From positions 1,612,001 through 1,676,000 of the forward strand of contig JAIWND010000002.1 in assembly GCA_025330725.1 (NCBI GenBank): a DNA stretch of 64,000 nt, read 5' to 3'. Both the position numbers and the translations under genes were made by a program. The DNA is from Chlamydoabsidia padenii (lineage: Eukaryota > Mucoromycota > Mucoromycetes > Mucorales > Cunninghamellaceae). The notes beneath the pieces were generated by a model. That model was not told the DNA's origin and made no database searches. It saw nothing but the letters and a program-made list of their open reading frames with translations. Positions 1-13,338 of this stretch are shown here, in pieces; the first letter of the stretch is position 1; every line of letters begins with the position of its first letter.

Positions 1-2003
1 ATTGCCTGGACCAATTCGCCTTTACTCCAAGTCATGTTAAGTGTACATGTCGAATTAGTTCTTGTAGCAGAGTCAGGTACCATCATCAAGGCCAATATAT
101 CATCTTCGGTGAGTCGCCATGGTTGCCTTGCCATTTTAGTTAAGAATCCAGTAACACGTTGAAGTTTCACAGGACAATGGTCGATTCCCTTGAGCCATGT
201 CGGATCACCTCCATTCTGTAAAAAGTCCAGCTTCAAAGTAGATACGAGGTATTGACATTGTAATTCCGCACTTGCCTACAGGATATACATATATATAAAG
301 TGAGTACAACTAATGCCATTTTTTTTTTTTCAATATATTATTACCATTATGCCAAGGTAAATTCGCCATGTACGGTGTAGAGGTCCAATGGATGCTTTAG
401 TAATGTTGTTTATTGTCAATTGGAATATTTCATAGTATGTCGGGAAGAATGAGATGATCCGATAAACATTGCTGAGTCGTCCTTCATCCAAAAATGTCTT
501 GACAAGCATTTGCCGCACATATTCATCCGAGGGTCGACCACCAGTGCATTTGCCCCGAGTTGTAAATGACATTGGCTTGGATGTTCCATCGTCAGTCAAA
601 GATTCGTCGTCATCATTATCATTATCGTTTTCGGCATTGTATATATCATTATCATTTTCAGGATCACCATCAGATTTCATAAAAGAGGATGTTGTGGATG
701 AGAAGGAAGATGCCATTGACGTTAAACGAGATCTGGATCGTCTGTTATGATTACGATGGTGTTGAATATAATTATGCATAGAAGGTGATGTTGTTGATTT
801 ATCCATTTCCATCGAGATCGTGTCACTGCCATTGCCGCAGTCACTTGCGTCGTGAGACCATGGTGAGTAGGAGAGGTTGGAAGGTCGTGGGTAAGAGATG
901 ACAATTTGTACTGAGCTTGTTGATTCCAATGAAAAGATATCTTGTAATGGAATAAAGTAGGAAGGTGACAATTGACGAGGTTGTGGTGTTGGTATGATTC
1001 CCGTGTCCTAAAACAAACAAATAAGCAAACAAGTTAATAAAGGCTCGATCCTATCATTCATTTTCCTTTTTTGTCGCTAGATCCATCTTCTTCCCCCTTT
1101 TTTATTTTTATTTTTAACTTACCAATGTTGTTTTTAAGAATTGTTGGAAAGTCAATCGGACATCACGGAAGGGACAGGTGTAAGATAACCGAAGCATAGT
1201 CAACAAAAAGTATTGCAGTTCTTCATCTGATCCACCCGTTTCCAAACATGTCACGGGAACAGTAATGTCGTCATTTGTTTGAGGAATAGAGTGCGTATAG
1301 GCATTGGTGATAGCCGGATTTGTTGATTCACTTGTGTCAATTGTAAGAGAAGTGTTGGCAGCCTTTTCATCGTCCCGTTGTTGTTGCGGTGGCGTTGCAG
1401 TAGAAGAAGACCTGGACATTGTCGCTGTCTTTTTCATAGGTGAAAAGGGTGATTTGGCCGTACGCATATAAGACTTGACCACCTGAATGATCTTTTCCAA
1501 TGGGACTTGTCGTTCCGTAAAAGAATCCACCTGTAGCGCTTTGAATAGAGCAATGCGTAATCGTGAAGATTCTAGTCGACGAGCTCGGACATCACGTGCT
1601 AGAGCAAAGTATAAACAAAGGAGTTGATGTTAGTTTTGTTCATTGTATAGTGTGATTAGTAGCTTCAAGTTGGTTCTATTCTATTTTACCTGTCTCTTCT
1701 TCCAAATGAGGATCATAGTTTTGATGGCACGGATCTTGGGACATGGATGGTAGAGCACCGTGATAAGTGTGATCAAGTAGAAGGATAAAGTTGAAAGTGT
1801 AAATGAGTTTGTTGTTTGAATTAGAATACGTAATAAAGTGAAAGTATAAAGTGGGTGGGTATTGTTGGAAAAGAAAAAGAAGAAGAGAAGAAAAAAAAAA
1901 AAAAATCTCAGCAAAATAAAATTCGGGGGTTGAAAATACAGTATCCAACCTGATCTGATATGAAGTGAGAAGGAATCTTATCAGCCATCACTGCACGAGC
2001 CAT
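1..2003 (-). CDS. Sestrin (PA26 family), N-terminal half; C-terminus off the window
   Basis: Sestrins are stress- and leucine-responsive regulators that restrain TORC1 through GATOR2 in animals; the fungal role is inferred. Reading the minus strand, exons 1690 back to about 1800 or beyond, 1598-1123, 1007-345 and 275-1 join in phase. They give the family signature WRIYLGIM, then LQCQYLV, GGDPTWLKGI, PWRLTEDDI and WSKGELVQA, in the same order as human SESN2 around residues 110-220. The first part is longer than in animals and holds Ser- and Asp/Asn-rich inserts (residues coded about 440-900). The Cys and Tyr of the oxidoreductase motif are kept, but the position of human His132 is Leu. The 5' end is unsure: an ATG at 2003 is plausible, but I could not find an in-phase join to the 1690 exon. 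The HD2 domain lies beyond base 1. Identity is solid; exact N-terminus is not. Confidence 0.85.
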
Positions 2004-3019
2004 GAGGAGGGTGTTAAATATATATGTATATAAAGTCATAAGTGCAGTAAATAGAATATCCAGTACAGCATGTGAAACTGTTTCTTTTGAATCCCAACCA
2101 GTTTACTGTATGCATTAACCCTACTCGATCACATTTTGGCATTGATGTCATGGGAGTTTTTTACTTTTTATCATAGCACTTTATCATGGTAGATTTCTTT
2201 CTCAGAATAAATTGAGAGGTTTTCATTGGATGGGATCAAAAAGCTTGTTGTAGTCAAAGGCATCAAAAAATCAAAGAACACTTTCGGGGTTTTAATACCA
2301 ATGTAACACAGTTTTCTTGGACAACAATGAACCTCGAAATTCAGAAAGTGGATGACAGAATTGCACCTCACCTATATACATTGATGAGTGTTCCTCATGG
2401 ATTATAATGAGAGAAAGAAAGGGGGAGGGAGGGAGATGGGAACAATATAAAGTGAGCTGATCTCATGAAGGAAACTGACAGGCCATTCTTCCATACTTCT
2501 TAGTCAAAGATATGTAGACAAAAGTGCTGCCTCCCTCTCTCCATTTCGATAAAGTGGGTATGAGAAAGTAAGAAAGATATGCCTGTTAACAAAAGTATGA
2601 TGTGATGATTGACTTTGGCTTTACTACTTAATCAATAGGGTTTTTATTCTTTTATGTGACTGGGCGGAATCAACTTGAAATCATCGACTTTTTTTTTTCT
2701 TTCTTTTCTTTCCTTTTTATCTCCCTCTCTTCCACTTTTAATCCTACACTTTTTTTTAAAAAAAAAGAAAAAGAGGTCAAGATATACCAAAAGGTCTTGT
2801 CTTCTTCTATTATCTTATCATACTCTCTTTTATCAACACTTATTGATCCTTGTAGACTTGACACATTTGTTTTGACTCTACTAAAGTGATTACCCTACAA
2901 CTACAACTCTTCTTCTCTTTGTCATACCTTGTCTTTATTGTTGTTTATTTTTGGAATTCATCATCATCTTTGAACACCAATATTTTATTATATACAATCC
3001 ACTCTAGAGTTGTTAAACA
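2004..3019. other. Divergent intergenic region between sestrin and PAK kinase
   Basis: No coding sequence is supported. The PAK side carries T-rich and CT-rich tracts (2690-2880) typical of the promoters in this window. A weak variant of the window's CGGG-TTT motif lies at 2284, and an A/T homopolymer pair at 2750-2770. Confidence 0.5.
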
Positions 3020-5148
3020 ATGACTTCACCAAGTAAACCCTCCTCCAGCCTTCATAGGTCCCTATCTGGTCACCTCCAACGACTCCAATTACGAAGGGAC
3101 GATTCTTCACAAGATATGGGTGAAAAGCGTGAAGGTAAGTCTAGCTTCTTACACAACAAGAACAGGATGATACTGATCAAGCTCCTTTTTTATTTACTTG
3201 TATAACTGTAGAAAAGAAGACATTGCGAAAGCCTTCACACAAATCATCTCCACCTCTACCTCGTACTGTCACAACTGACTTGGATACCAGCTCGGTCAAG
3301 TCCAACTCAACAATATCTAGTCCTGGTGGACCACAAACGACAACTACACCTGTATCACCAAGTATCAGCAAGTCCTCTGCTGGGTCTTTTTTATCCCGCA
3401 CCTTGTCCTCAAAACGTAGTCGGGCCAACTCCAACAGTCGCACACGTCCTTCTCCACCTCCACCGTCCTCAACAAGCTCTCCTTTATTAAATCGTACCTC
3501 TGATCCCTTGGCAACCACACCAGACGAATCACCCTTTGACGCCATGAATCGGTCTGATAGTAACAAGAGTGATGATTCTACGTCAAGTAATCCTGGTCAA
3601 TCTCCTTCTAATCAAAACACGATATCTGGTGGTAAAGCCCGTGATAGGAATACTCTCAAGGATGTCTTTGGTAAATTTGTTGGTAGCTTTAATGGTAGGT
3701 TTGATAAAGCGGGGATTTAATGATGATGATGAACTTGACTTCTTCTTTTTATTTTAAAAACTTTTTAGATTTATTAAGCAAGGAAAAGGATAACGCCAAC
3801 AAGCAGCAAGAAAAGGAAATGGAAATTGGCTCACCTTTTAATGCAAAACATGTCACTCATGTTGGCTTTGACCCTGCTACTGGTGAATTCACTGGATTAC
3901 CTCGCGAATGGCAAATCTTATTACAACATAGTGGTATCACAAAGAAGGAACAATATCAAAACCCTCAGGCTGTATTAGATGCTATTGGATTTTACCAGGA
4001 AACAAGAGAACACGATGATCAAGTTTACCACAAGATGGAAAAGGCTTTGGCGAAACAGATGCATCAAGATCAACAATACCACTCACCCACTGCTGATTTT
4101 GTCGACAATGAATTGGTCACTCCTCTATCATCTTCTATCTCTGGCAACGACGAACAAGATCGACAAGAATCTGCTGAATTTATGGCTTATCAAAAATCAC
4201 AATATGAACAAGGTGTAAGTAAACTTGATTGTATAATGATCTCCAACTAACTTGGCTCTTATCTTTATAGAACTACGCATGATATTATAATGGAAACAGG
4301 CACAGGTATCAGGGTATTGATCAGGTAATTTAACTTTTTTCTTTTCCTTGTAGAAGTACATGCGAACAAGAAAACCACCTCTCCACACAATAACGACCGA
4401 TTCTACACGGAAATGGGCATCGAACCTCCTTTGGCATCACCAACTCAAAAAGGTTCACCTCAATCAGCTCGGGATTACGACATTAAACGAAAACTCAGTG
4501 CAAAGAAACGCGACAAGAAGGACGACAAACCTAAAGAAACTCTCACAGCATCTCCTGGTACAGTCAAACAGCGAATTCCTAAGGAAAAGAAAACTGGAAT
4601 GAGGGACTCTGAAGTGATCGCCAAGCTACAATCTATTTGCACCGAGACTGATCCCAGTAAAGTATACCGAAACATGACAAAAATTGGACAAGGGTAAGAA
4701 GAAGAAAGAAGTATGATGATAGGAAGGTGATTATTAACTTTGTTTGTGTCTATTGTAGTGCATCTGGTGGTGTATTTATTGCTCACACATCCAAGAGTGA
4801 TTTACCTGTGGCGATCAAGCAAATGAACCTGGAACAACAACCCAAGAAGGAACTTATCATCAACGAAATCTTGGTCATGAAGGAATCTCAACACAAAAAC
4901 ATTGTCAACTTTATCGACTCTTATCTATTCAAGGGGGATCTCTGGGTGATTATGGAATATATGGAAGGAGGAAGTTTGACTGATGTGGTGACTAACAACA
5001 TGATGATGGAAGGCCAGATCGCTGCTGTCTGCAAAGAGGTATTGGAAGGATTACAACATCTTCATTCCAAAGGCGTCATACATCGTGATATCAAGAGTGA
5101 CAATGTGTTGCTCAGTTTACAAGGTGATATCAAACTTAGTAAGTTGGA

Positions 5149-5194
<46 letters not shown>

Positions 5195-5767
5195 GATAGA
5201 ATGGACTTTTATTGATACCCATTGTTTTTATATATAAATAGCTGACTTTGGATTCTGTGCTCAACTGAATGATACTCAAGCCAAACGAACGACAATGGTT
5301 GGAACACCGTACTGGGTAAGTAGAAACAAAAAAAAAGAGGACTTCTTTTATTGTTAATATGCTCGTTGTAACTGTGCTGAACTTCATCTAAACCTTCCTT
5401 TTATATGTATATGTAGATGGCACCTGAAGTAGTAACTCGAAAGGAATATGGACCCAAAGTGGATATTTGGTCACTGGGGATCATGGCTATCGAAATGGTG
5501 GAAGGTGAACCTCCTTATCTGAATGAAAACCCTCTACGTGCTCTTTATCTGATTGCCAATAATGGAACACCCAAATTACAAGACCCCGAAGCACTCTCAT
5601 CAGTCTTCCGTGACTTTTTGGCTCGATGTCTCTCTGTGGATGTGGATCGGCGACCAACCTCTGACGAATTATTAAAGCATCCCTTCTTACGATGCGCCGA
5701 CCCTCTTCATTCTCTGGGACCACTTATTCGGGCGGCAAGAAATGCTGCCAGACACGATGGATTGTAG
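3020..5767 (+). CDS. PAK/Ste20-type serine/threonine kinase with CRIB domain
   Basis: This is a p21-activated kinase that would bind Cdc42/Rac-GTP and phosphorylate Ser/Thr in polarity and MAPK signalling. Seven exons close in frame to 728 aa: 3020-3134, 3212-3694, 3769-4212, 4354-4693, 4759-5138, 5242-5315 and 5417-5767. The N-terminal third is Ser/Pro-rich. The CRIB motif follows at about residues 217-245 ([16 protein letters not shown]). The kinase domain starts near residue 455 with GQGASGGV, AIK lysine near 481, HRDIKSDN near 569, TDFG, and the PAK-typical activation segment MVGTPYWMAPEV. There is no PH domain, so it is Ste20/Shk1/Pak1-like rather than Cla4-like. Intron 5 holds a 43-nt adenine run (5150-5192), which may be assembly-sensitive. 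Confidence 0.93.
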
Positions 5768-6069
5768 TTATAGTGCACCCCTCTTCCTATACACTTATTT
5801 CATACTTTACTCCTTTTTTTTATATACTACATATAGCTATTTCTTCTTTACATTTACTATATTATCATTCCTTCTTCTACTATTCTTTGTTCTGAACAAA
5901 GAAATCAAATCCCTCACCCTTTTACTTTTATTCTTTGGATGTGCTGTAAATAAAAACGATCGTATCATAAATCATATGATACATACCACTTTTTATTTTG
6001 TCTTCTCGATCCAAACTCAAAAAGCTTTAACTATCCTGTTCGTGTAACCTAGTGATTAACTTGGGTACC
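5768..6069. other. 3' UTR and short intergenic spacer
   Basis: T-rich 3' flank of the PAK gene with an AATAAA-like signal near 5948. No further gene is seen. Confidence 0.4.
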
Positions 6070-6624
6070 ATGATGAAAAGAATACAAGTTTTCATTCTTC
6101 TTTCTTCTTTAATGCTTTCTGAAAACCAACCACTCCTCGACCCCGAAAAAGGAATCATACCCAATTTGATTACCCCTGGCAGTAATATTCATATCGCCGC
6201 CGAAGTACAGCTCCCACCTTATCACGAAGATGGTCATGTACGTTATTATGCTACTCTAACATGGGAATGGGCAACAATATGGGTTTCCTTTGTCATCACC
6301 GGTGTTGTGGTTGACCATTTTGCACCCCATTACAATACATCCAGTAAGGCGGTTTTAGGGGGGGAGTCCGCCTGTTTGATTTTGAACCCCCGCACTCACT
6401 TTTTTTTTCTTGCCTTCCTTTTAGCTCTCTTGACCCAGATATTGATCTTTATCCTCGATTGTAGCAAATATTACTTCATTATTATTCCTCTTTCATTGCT
6501 CATAGCAGCCATTGTGTCGGGAAGAAGACATTCTATCTGCAAGACATTCTACATTTGTTACCGCAAGGTGCTGCCAAAGAGAATCAAAGACTCCTTGTCG
6601 AAATACATTTTGGCGGGTGTTTGA
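6070..6624 (+). CDS. Hypothetical multi-pass membrane protein
   Basis: I do not recognise the family. Two exons fit in phase, 6070-6343 and 6425-6624, giving 157 aa; an internal ATG at 6112 would give 143 aa and starts with an acidic dileucine-like stretch (NQPLLDPEKG). Hydrophobic segments appear at WATIWVSFVITGVVV, LLTQILIFIL and YYFIIIPLSLLIAAIV, so two or three membrane helices are likely. The tail is basic. The predicted intron contains a variant of the window's promoter motif (6380-6393), which is odd for an intron and leaves room for another model in which the 3' exon is a separate transcript. Confidence 0.5.
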   Translation: MMKRIQVFILLSSLMLSENQPLLDPEKGIIPNLITPGSNIHIAAEVQLPPYHEDGHVRYYATLTWEWATIWVSFVITGVVVDHFAPHYNTSSKAVLGGESACLILNPRTHFFFLAFLLALLTQILIFILDCSKYYFIIIPLSLLIAAIVSGRRHSICKTFYICYRKVLPKRIKDSLSKYILAGV

Positions 6625-6716
6625 TTGGCTGGAATCATGCATCAATAAACCGTACTTTTCTTTTTTCCTGTCTTCATTAAAGTCAGATCGCTAAATAAAC
6701 ATTGCGAATGCATGCA

Positions 6717-7200
6717 TTTTCACATCCCGCCTACGTGGATTTTCTCGCAAAAAGAATAATACCATTGGAGAAATGCTTGGTGCACGGAAAGTGTGCACGG
6801 AATTTTGGAAGAGCCCTACTCCCTCCATTACCAACGGATGCTAATGATTAAAGTGGCAATGTGGACACTAGAGCATATTTCCAACATGAGTTACCGCAAA
6901 AGCCAGGCTCCAAGACCTTTGTGTCGGTATGTTCAGACTTGCGATGACTTTTACCTGTCCTTTGTAAGAAAAGGAAAAAAAAAAAAAGAACCAGATTTCA
7001 TTTTCAGATCCCGCCTACTTCTACTAAGATTTGGAAAGGGCTCTACTCCCTCCATTACCAACGGATGCTAATGATTAAAGTGGCGATGTGGACACTATAG
7101 CATATTTCCAACTCAAATCACCGCAAAAGCCAAGCTCCAAGATCTTTGTGTCAGTATGTTCAGGTTTGCAATGGCTTTTACCTGTCCTTTGCGATGAAGT
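6717..7200 (+). repeat. Two direct copies of a dispersed repeat (family A)
   Basis: Two copies of about 170 bp, cores near 6803-6965 and 7029-7195, share long stretches such as the 20-mer at 6838-6857 and 7064-7083 (GATGCTAATGATTAAAGTGG). Each is preceded by a TTTTCA-A/G-ATCCCGCC motif (6717-6730 and 7001-7014). Related cores recur at 30145 and in three copies at 58.1-58.7 kb. There is no conserved reading frame across copies, so a non-coding transcript or a SINE-like element is more likely than a gene. Confidence 0.7.
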
Positions 7201-7650
7201 TTATTTTATTTTTTCTAGACGGAAGGAAACTTCATTTTCAATCGCCGAACACCAAAATTCGGTGAGCCTGGCAATTTCCTACCATGAAAGCAAGTATTAC
7301 CAACCTCATCATCAGATGTAATATTTGTGGTTGATATCAATAACCAAACAAAAGCCGTTATAATTAGACGTGACGAGCATCAAAATACCGACACAATAAT
7401 CGATAAAGTCACTATATACTATATACCCCACAAACAAACAGAGCATGAAACCCAATTTCTAATATTACATAATATATGCAGTTTACTTGACTTTATTATA
7501 ACACAACATAAACACAACATAAACTAGTTTTAAATGCAGTATAAATATAAAAAAAACAAATGGGGGAGAAGGACTAAACTAAATTAAAGCTAATCAAAGT
7601 AGTAGACAAAGGTTGTGTTAATGTCGACAGTTTGCATGATTTTGTTTTAT
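7201..7650. other. AT-rich spacer before the RPS3 3' end
   Basis: No gene is supported. It probably holds the RPS3 3' UTR next to the RPS3 stop. Confidence 0.4.
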
Positions 7651-8778
<1,128 letters not shown>

Positions 8779-8843
8779 GGTAAATGTATGAAAGAGAAGG
8801 AGCAAATGGAATTTCGTCCGCCATTGAACTTTTGGCCATTTGT

Positions 8844-8861
8844 GCGGGATTTGAAAAGCGG
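8844..8861 (+). promoter_or_regulatory. CGGG-ATTTGAA motif, RPS3 promoter
   Basis: GCGGGATTTGAAAAGCGG lies 66 bp upstream of the RPS3 ATG, antisense to that gene. It is a member of the recurrent intergenic motif described in the findings. Confidence 0.6.
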
Positions 8862-9037
8862 AATTTTAAATGTAAAGCTTGCCCAGTCAGGACAAATGAT
8901 GAAGACCACTATTTACCCCCCCCGCTTTATGTAAACTGGTCGAGCTTATGGATTTTTGTGGATTTAATTATATATGAGATGATAATTGTGATGATGATTA
9001 TGTAAATGAAAGAAAGGATGTGAGATCTCGCATGAAT

Positions 9038-9055
9038 GTCGGGTTTTGAATATCG
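9038..9055 (+). promoter_or_regulatory. CGGG-TTTTGAAT motif, distal to RPS3
   Basis: GTCGGGTTTTGAATATCG, with GCATGA immediately upstream (9030-9034). Second motif copy in the RPS3 upstream region. Confidence 0.5.
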
Positions 9056-10113
9056 AATGAGAACGGGGTAAGTGGTCGAAAAGGTATGTGCATGACCAAG
9101 TTTTTTTTTTCTTCCAGTGACGTTGGTTTAAAGAATCGTACCCGATCTTTTGCATGAAAAAAGATATACATTAACATTACAAAAATGATGTATGTAGTGG
9201 ATCGGTTAACATGATTGTAGTTTTATATGTAAAGACAGGTTGTAGAAGACAGAGCACATATAATAACAGTAAGACAAAGTAACAATCGTTTTATTTCAAT
9301 ATATATAAAAACGTAATCTAAACTAGTAATGTAGGGATAAAACTAAATAAAAGGGGAAAAGGGTATATCAATAACCAGAGTCAACAGGCAGTAGTCAGCT
9401 TGAGCCCACATAAAGGATCCAATTTGAATAAAAGACCAAGTATAATATCCACTATCATAAGACAAAAAGAAAATTATAACACCAAGCTGCATTGTCCTTG
9501 GATTGATTGTGTCTGTAAAGGTCAACCATCACTACAGAGCAGAAAACAACGGTGTCAGTATATATAAACCTATTATATCGACAAATGACTCTGTTCTTAC
9601 TTTTTAATGGTGAGCACCGAGAGTGAGAAGTTGCATTCTTCACATTAGTAAGTCAAGGCTGTTGGTACCAGCATCATTGTTTCCACATTGGAGAAAATTA
9701 AGATCAATAAAGATGTTGATATGTTGTTTATTCGCACCAATCAGAATCATAACAATAACTTTGGAATGTTGTGATATCAGATACAGTATCATCAAAACCG
9801 GTTTATGGCTTGCTGTGTTCTTGTTGTAAAGTCCAAAAGTAGTTGATCCATGTTTGGTGGAAGAGAGACAATGGGGAAAGGAGAAAAGAATCTTTTTTTT
9901 TTCTTTTCGGTCGGAAGTAATAAAAAAAAAAGTATGGGATCCCCCAAAATTTAATCCAACTTTAAAATGATTGGTTGAGCCTTGCTTGAGGCTTCTTTGT
10001 GATGAACAAGTGGAATCATCATTTGATGTCAGTACAATCAATTCAAACCAAACTAGATTAGCCATTATTTAAAAAAACGTACCTTATTGATGACATACAT
10101 CGGGGTGGATATT

Positions 10114-10133
10114 GTCGGGGTTTGGAATATCGG
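10114..10133 (+). promoter_or_regulatory. CGGGG-TTTGGAAT motif
   Basis: GTCGGGGTTTGGAATATCGG, followed about 20 bp later by TTCATGCATAA. No gene model starts nearby, so it may mark an unseen transcript or be a relic. Confidence 0.4.
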
Positions 10134-10677
10134 ACTTCAGTGGATGTTCATGCATAATGAAGGACCGTGAGATTCACAGTGATCGTTTTCTCTCTTTTTT
10201 TTGTAACATGAGAGTACTAACATGAGATTGAGTTTTCACAACATGTATTTATTCTTGGTTAATTAAATTAGTGTGACGAGTGTGTGGCTCACACCACTTT
10301 TTTTTTTTCTTTTTGCCACGATAAACGCCATGCATAGTTATTTTTGACAAGTGCCCCTGTGAAATCCACAAAAGGCATTGTATCATATGAAAAAATAAAC
10401 TTGTTAAAAGTTCCAAGTCTGATATATAGCAAAATGTACCATTCAATAATGTAGGGGAAGGGAGGGGGAAATACCATCAAACACAATGACAATCTTCTTG
10501 TCAGATATTCAAGTCTAGAAGACTTTTGATATAAATCGGGGCTTTCTTTAAAATGGAAGGGGGTTCTCCTAAACGGCTATCAATCGAGTTAAGAGGCAAG
10601 TCCTGCTTTATCTGGGTATTCCTGCTTTATCTGAATAAGGGCAAGAATAGTGTTCTTTGCATTCACTGAACCCTGGA

Positions 10678-10690
10678 TTTCAAAACCCGC
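10678..10690 (-). promoter_or_regulatory. CGGG-TTTTGAAA motif upstream of the CAP-Gly gene
   Basis: TTTCAAAACCCGC on the plus strand, 222 bp before the ATG at 10912 and antisense to it. Confidence 0.45.
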
Positions 10691-10911
10691 TCGGTGGGTG
10701 GACTGTGTGTAACAAAATCTTTCAAAAATGATCTCTTTTTTTTTGAAGTATCTCCTCACTTTTGCCCCCTTTCTTCCACCTTTTTTTTTTTTTTTTTTTT
10801 CTTACTCCTTCCCCATGACACATATTTATATAGTATTGCTACTTTACACCCCTCTCTTTCTTTTTCTCTCTACTCATCTCTTAACAACCCCCTCCCCTTC
10901 ATCTTTTAATA

Positions 10912-12725
10912 ATGTCTAAATTACCAAAACTTCCCTCAGGTGAATTCAACTTGACACGAAAACGAAACGTCCATCCATTACCTTCGAAATCAACAACAAC
11001 TATATCCAACGATGCCGTCACCTTTTTGACAGCACCGGAATATGGAACCACCATGTTTAGAACAAGTAGTAGCAATAGCACCAGTTGTATGAAAAACGAC
11101 CATGGCACCAATATTAATGACCCTAAAATTGGAGACCGTGTGGTTGTGGATGGCAAACAACTTTATGGTACTCTTCGCTTTTTAGGACCAACAGAATTCA
11201 AACCAGGAACATGGGCAGGTATCGAATTGGATGATCATGGCGCTGGTAAAAATGATGGGTCTGTACAAGGGTAAGGAGAAGAGTATAGGATGATGATGAT
11301 CTTTATTTATGTCTCTGTACTAACGATAAAGTTTCATTTACTTGCAGGATCTACTACTTTAACTGTCCTCCTAATAATGGTATATTTGTTTTGGCTTCCA
11401 AAATTGCTTTGGTCAGTAAAAAATCAGCTGTGGTCTACAGCAACAAAAGATCACATCCAATGACACCTATGTCCTCATCCATGTCCTCAACAACAACAAT
11501 ATCAACCACATCATCCATATCAACCACATCATCTTATTACTCGAATTATAGAAAACGCCAAACATCAAGTGCAAATCATCATCGCACCATAATGTACTCT
11601 GATGCAGCACCATCACCACCATCATCGCCCAAAGAATTCAGTATCATGGAGGATAATTACCAACACCACACTAAACAGATGGAACACCAATCACAACAAA
11701 ATGATATGGATGGATCGACCGGTACAAGCAAAACTTTTGTGGAATGGTATCAACAGGAAATAGACAACTATCAAGTAAAGCTTGGGCGTGAACAACACAA
11801 GGTATACCAACTAATGAAAGAGCGGGAACAACTGATACAACAAGTCCAGCAATCAAAACAACAAATATCACAACAACAGCAACAGGTCATAGAGGAACAG
11901 AAGGAATCTCAAAAACGGGTACATACATTGGAATCCTCAGCAAAGGAACAGACACTCATAGTGGATCAACTCAACAGGGCATTGGAACAAGCACACATCA
12001 CCCATAAGAAGGAATCAACCCAGCTTATGGAGCAACAAAGTCAGCTCATACAGCAATTACAACAAGAACGATTACAACACGATGCCACCAAATCAAGTAT
12101 GCGTCAACTGGAACAAGCATGTCAAACCCTGATGGATCCTTTTGATGTGCGACCTGGATTAACACTGATGGATCAACTCAAGGAAGCTCAACGTCAAGTG
12201 AAGGATCTGTTGAATAATGTGCGATCCGAATCAACTAACAAGAACCAACACCGACGGGTGATTAATGCTCTTCAACGGGATGTTGCCAATCTAGAATCAT
12301 TAATCGAGGCCAAGGTATTCAAGGAAGAAGAATTGATGGAATCATTGGAATTGGAACGACAATACAACTTGCAACTCAAGACCGAACTCAAACAAGTCAA
12401 GAAGAATCGACGGAAAGGTGGGAAACTTGACAAAAGCAATAGAAACCCTCTCTTTTCAATGGATAGTGGCGTAATGATAACCAAAGTCGATTCTAATACA
12501 AAATGGATCAAGGGTAGCGGGGAATCAACCACAACATGCTCATCTTCCTCTTTTTCTTGCGACGACAATGACACCGATTTACCTTCTTACTGCGAAATAT
12601 GTGAAATGGCTGGCCACGATTTGATGACTTGTCTTTATGTGATGACTGGTCCCTCTTTAGACCTCATGGCTGATTACTCCTCGGTGCTCTCACCGACTCA
12701 CATGGTAAAGATGATAGGGAAATGA
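10912..12725 (+). CDS. CLIP-170/Tip1-like microtubule plus-end protein (CAP-Gly)
   Basis: Two exons, 10912-11270 and 11348-12725, give 578 aa. The CAP-Gly domain spans about residues 68-140, with GDRVVV, GTLRFLG, the GTWAGIELD turn, GKNDGSVQGIYYF and GIFV; it would bind tubulin and EB-protein tails (EEY/F). A Ser/Thr-rich linker and a long Gln/Glu-rich coiled coil (about residues 235-470) follow. The C-terminal CCHC knuckle CEICEMAGHDLMTC matches the zinc knuckle of CLIP-170. The whole order (one CAP-Gly, coiled coil, knuckle) fits fission-yeast Tip1 and budding-yeast Bik1 better than p150-Glued. It would act at growing microtubule ends in the cytoplasm. Confidence 0.9.
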
Positions 12726-13230
12726 ATGAAATAATATTAGGAGGGCTAACTAGAAGGTTTTATTAATTTGTAATTAGGGAACGACTCCTATTCTTAAACA
12801 AAAGAATTCTCCTTCTTCATAATAATACTCTTGGTGATGGTCGGCCGGATTCATGCTTTGGTCGATGATGGTTGATCTTTGACGTATTCCCTTTTTCCCC
12901 TCCCCCTCCTTTTTTTTATACATACATATAACTTTTCCCTTCCTCCTTTGCTCAATTACATACTTTTTTACTTTAATGTTACTTATTATCTTATTGTCGG
13001 TACCTTAATAGGAACCGAAACTTAAAATAAAATAAAATCACATCTTTTTATCCGACTACTTCTTTATGTGCTTCCCCTTTGGGGGGCATACCTTACAGTG
13101 TCCTTTTTGATCATCATGGGAATCTCAAAATGGAAATATATTGATCCATGTTATGATTTCATGGGTTGGTTAGAGGTGGTAGTGGTATAATGCTTCAAGA
13201 ACAAAGTGACATTTGTAAAATGTCGCATTT
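12726..13230. other. 3' UTR and spacer
   Basis: No gene is seen. AATAAAATAAAATC-like polyadenylation signals lie near 13027. Confidence 0.4.
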
Positions 13231-13250
13231 GTCGGGATTTGAATATTCGA
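13231..13250 (+). promoter_or_regulatory. Best match to the recurrent promoter motif (Mic10)
   Basis: GTCGGGATTTGAATATTCGA lies in sense, 108 bp before the Mic10 ATG. A long T-tract (13269-13284) sits between the motif and the start codon. Confidence 0.65.
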
Positions 13251-13338
13251 AAACGGGGGGTAAAAAGCTTTTTTTTTTTTTTTTCTAACCTGGCGCCGTT
13301 TTTGTTTTCTTTCCTCCATTACCATAATTATACACACA

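Larger units (their letters stand above)
9056..10911. other. Long non-coding stretch
   Basis: No gene is convincing. A pair of short minus-strand pieces (about 9643-9599 and 9535-9450) could be spliced into about 39 codons, but this resembles nothing known and is not annotated as a gene. Motif copies lie at 10114-10133 and 10678-10690. Confidence 0.4.

Noticed and set aside
3177..3566. Minus-strand frame inside the PAK N-terminal region
   Set aside because: A shadow of the Ser/Pro-rich coding exon of the kinase.
9450..10065. Possible small spliced gene on the minus strand (about 39 codons), and a 141-codon frame overlapping it
   Set aside because: No recognisable domain, weak composition, and no promoter motif in the right place. 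The longer frame is a low-information open frame.
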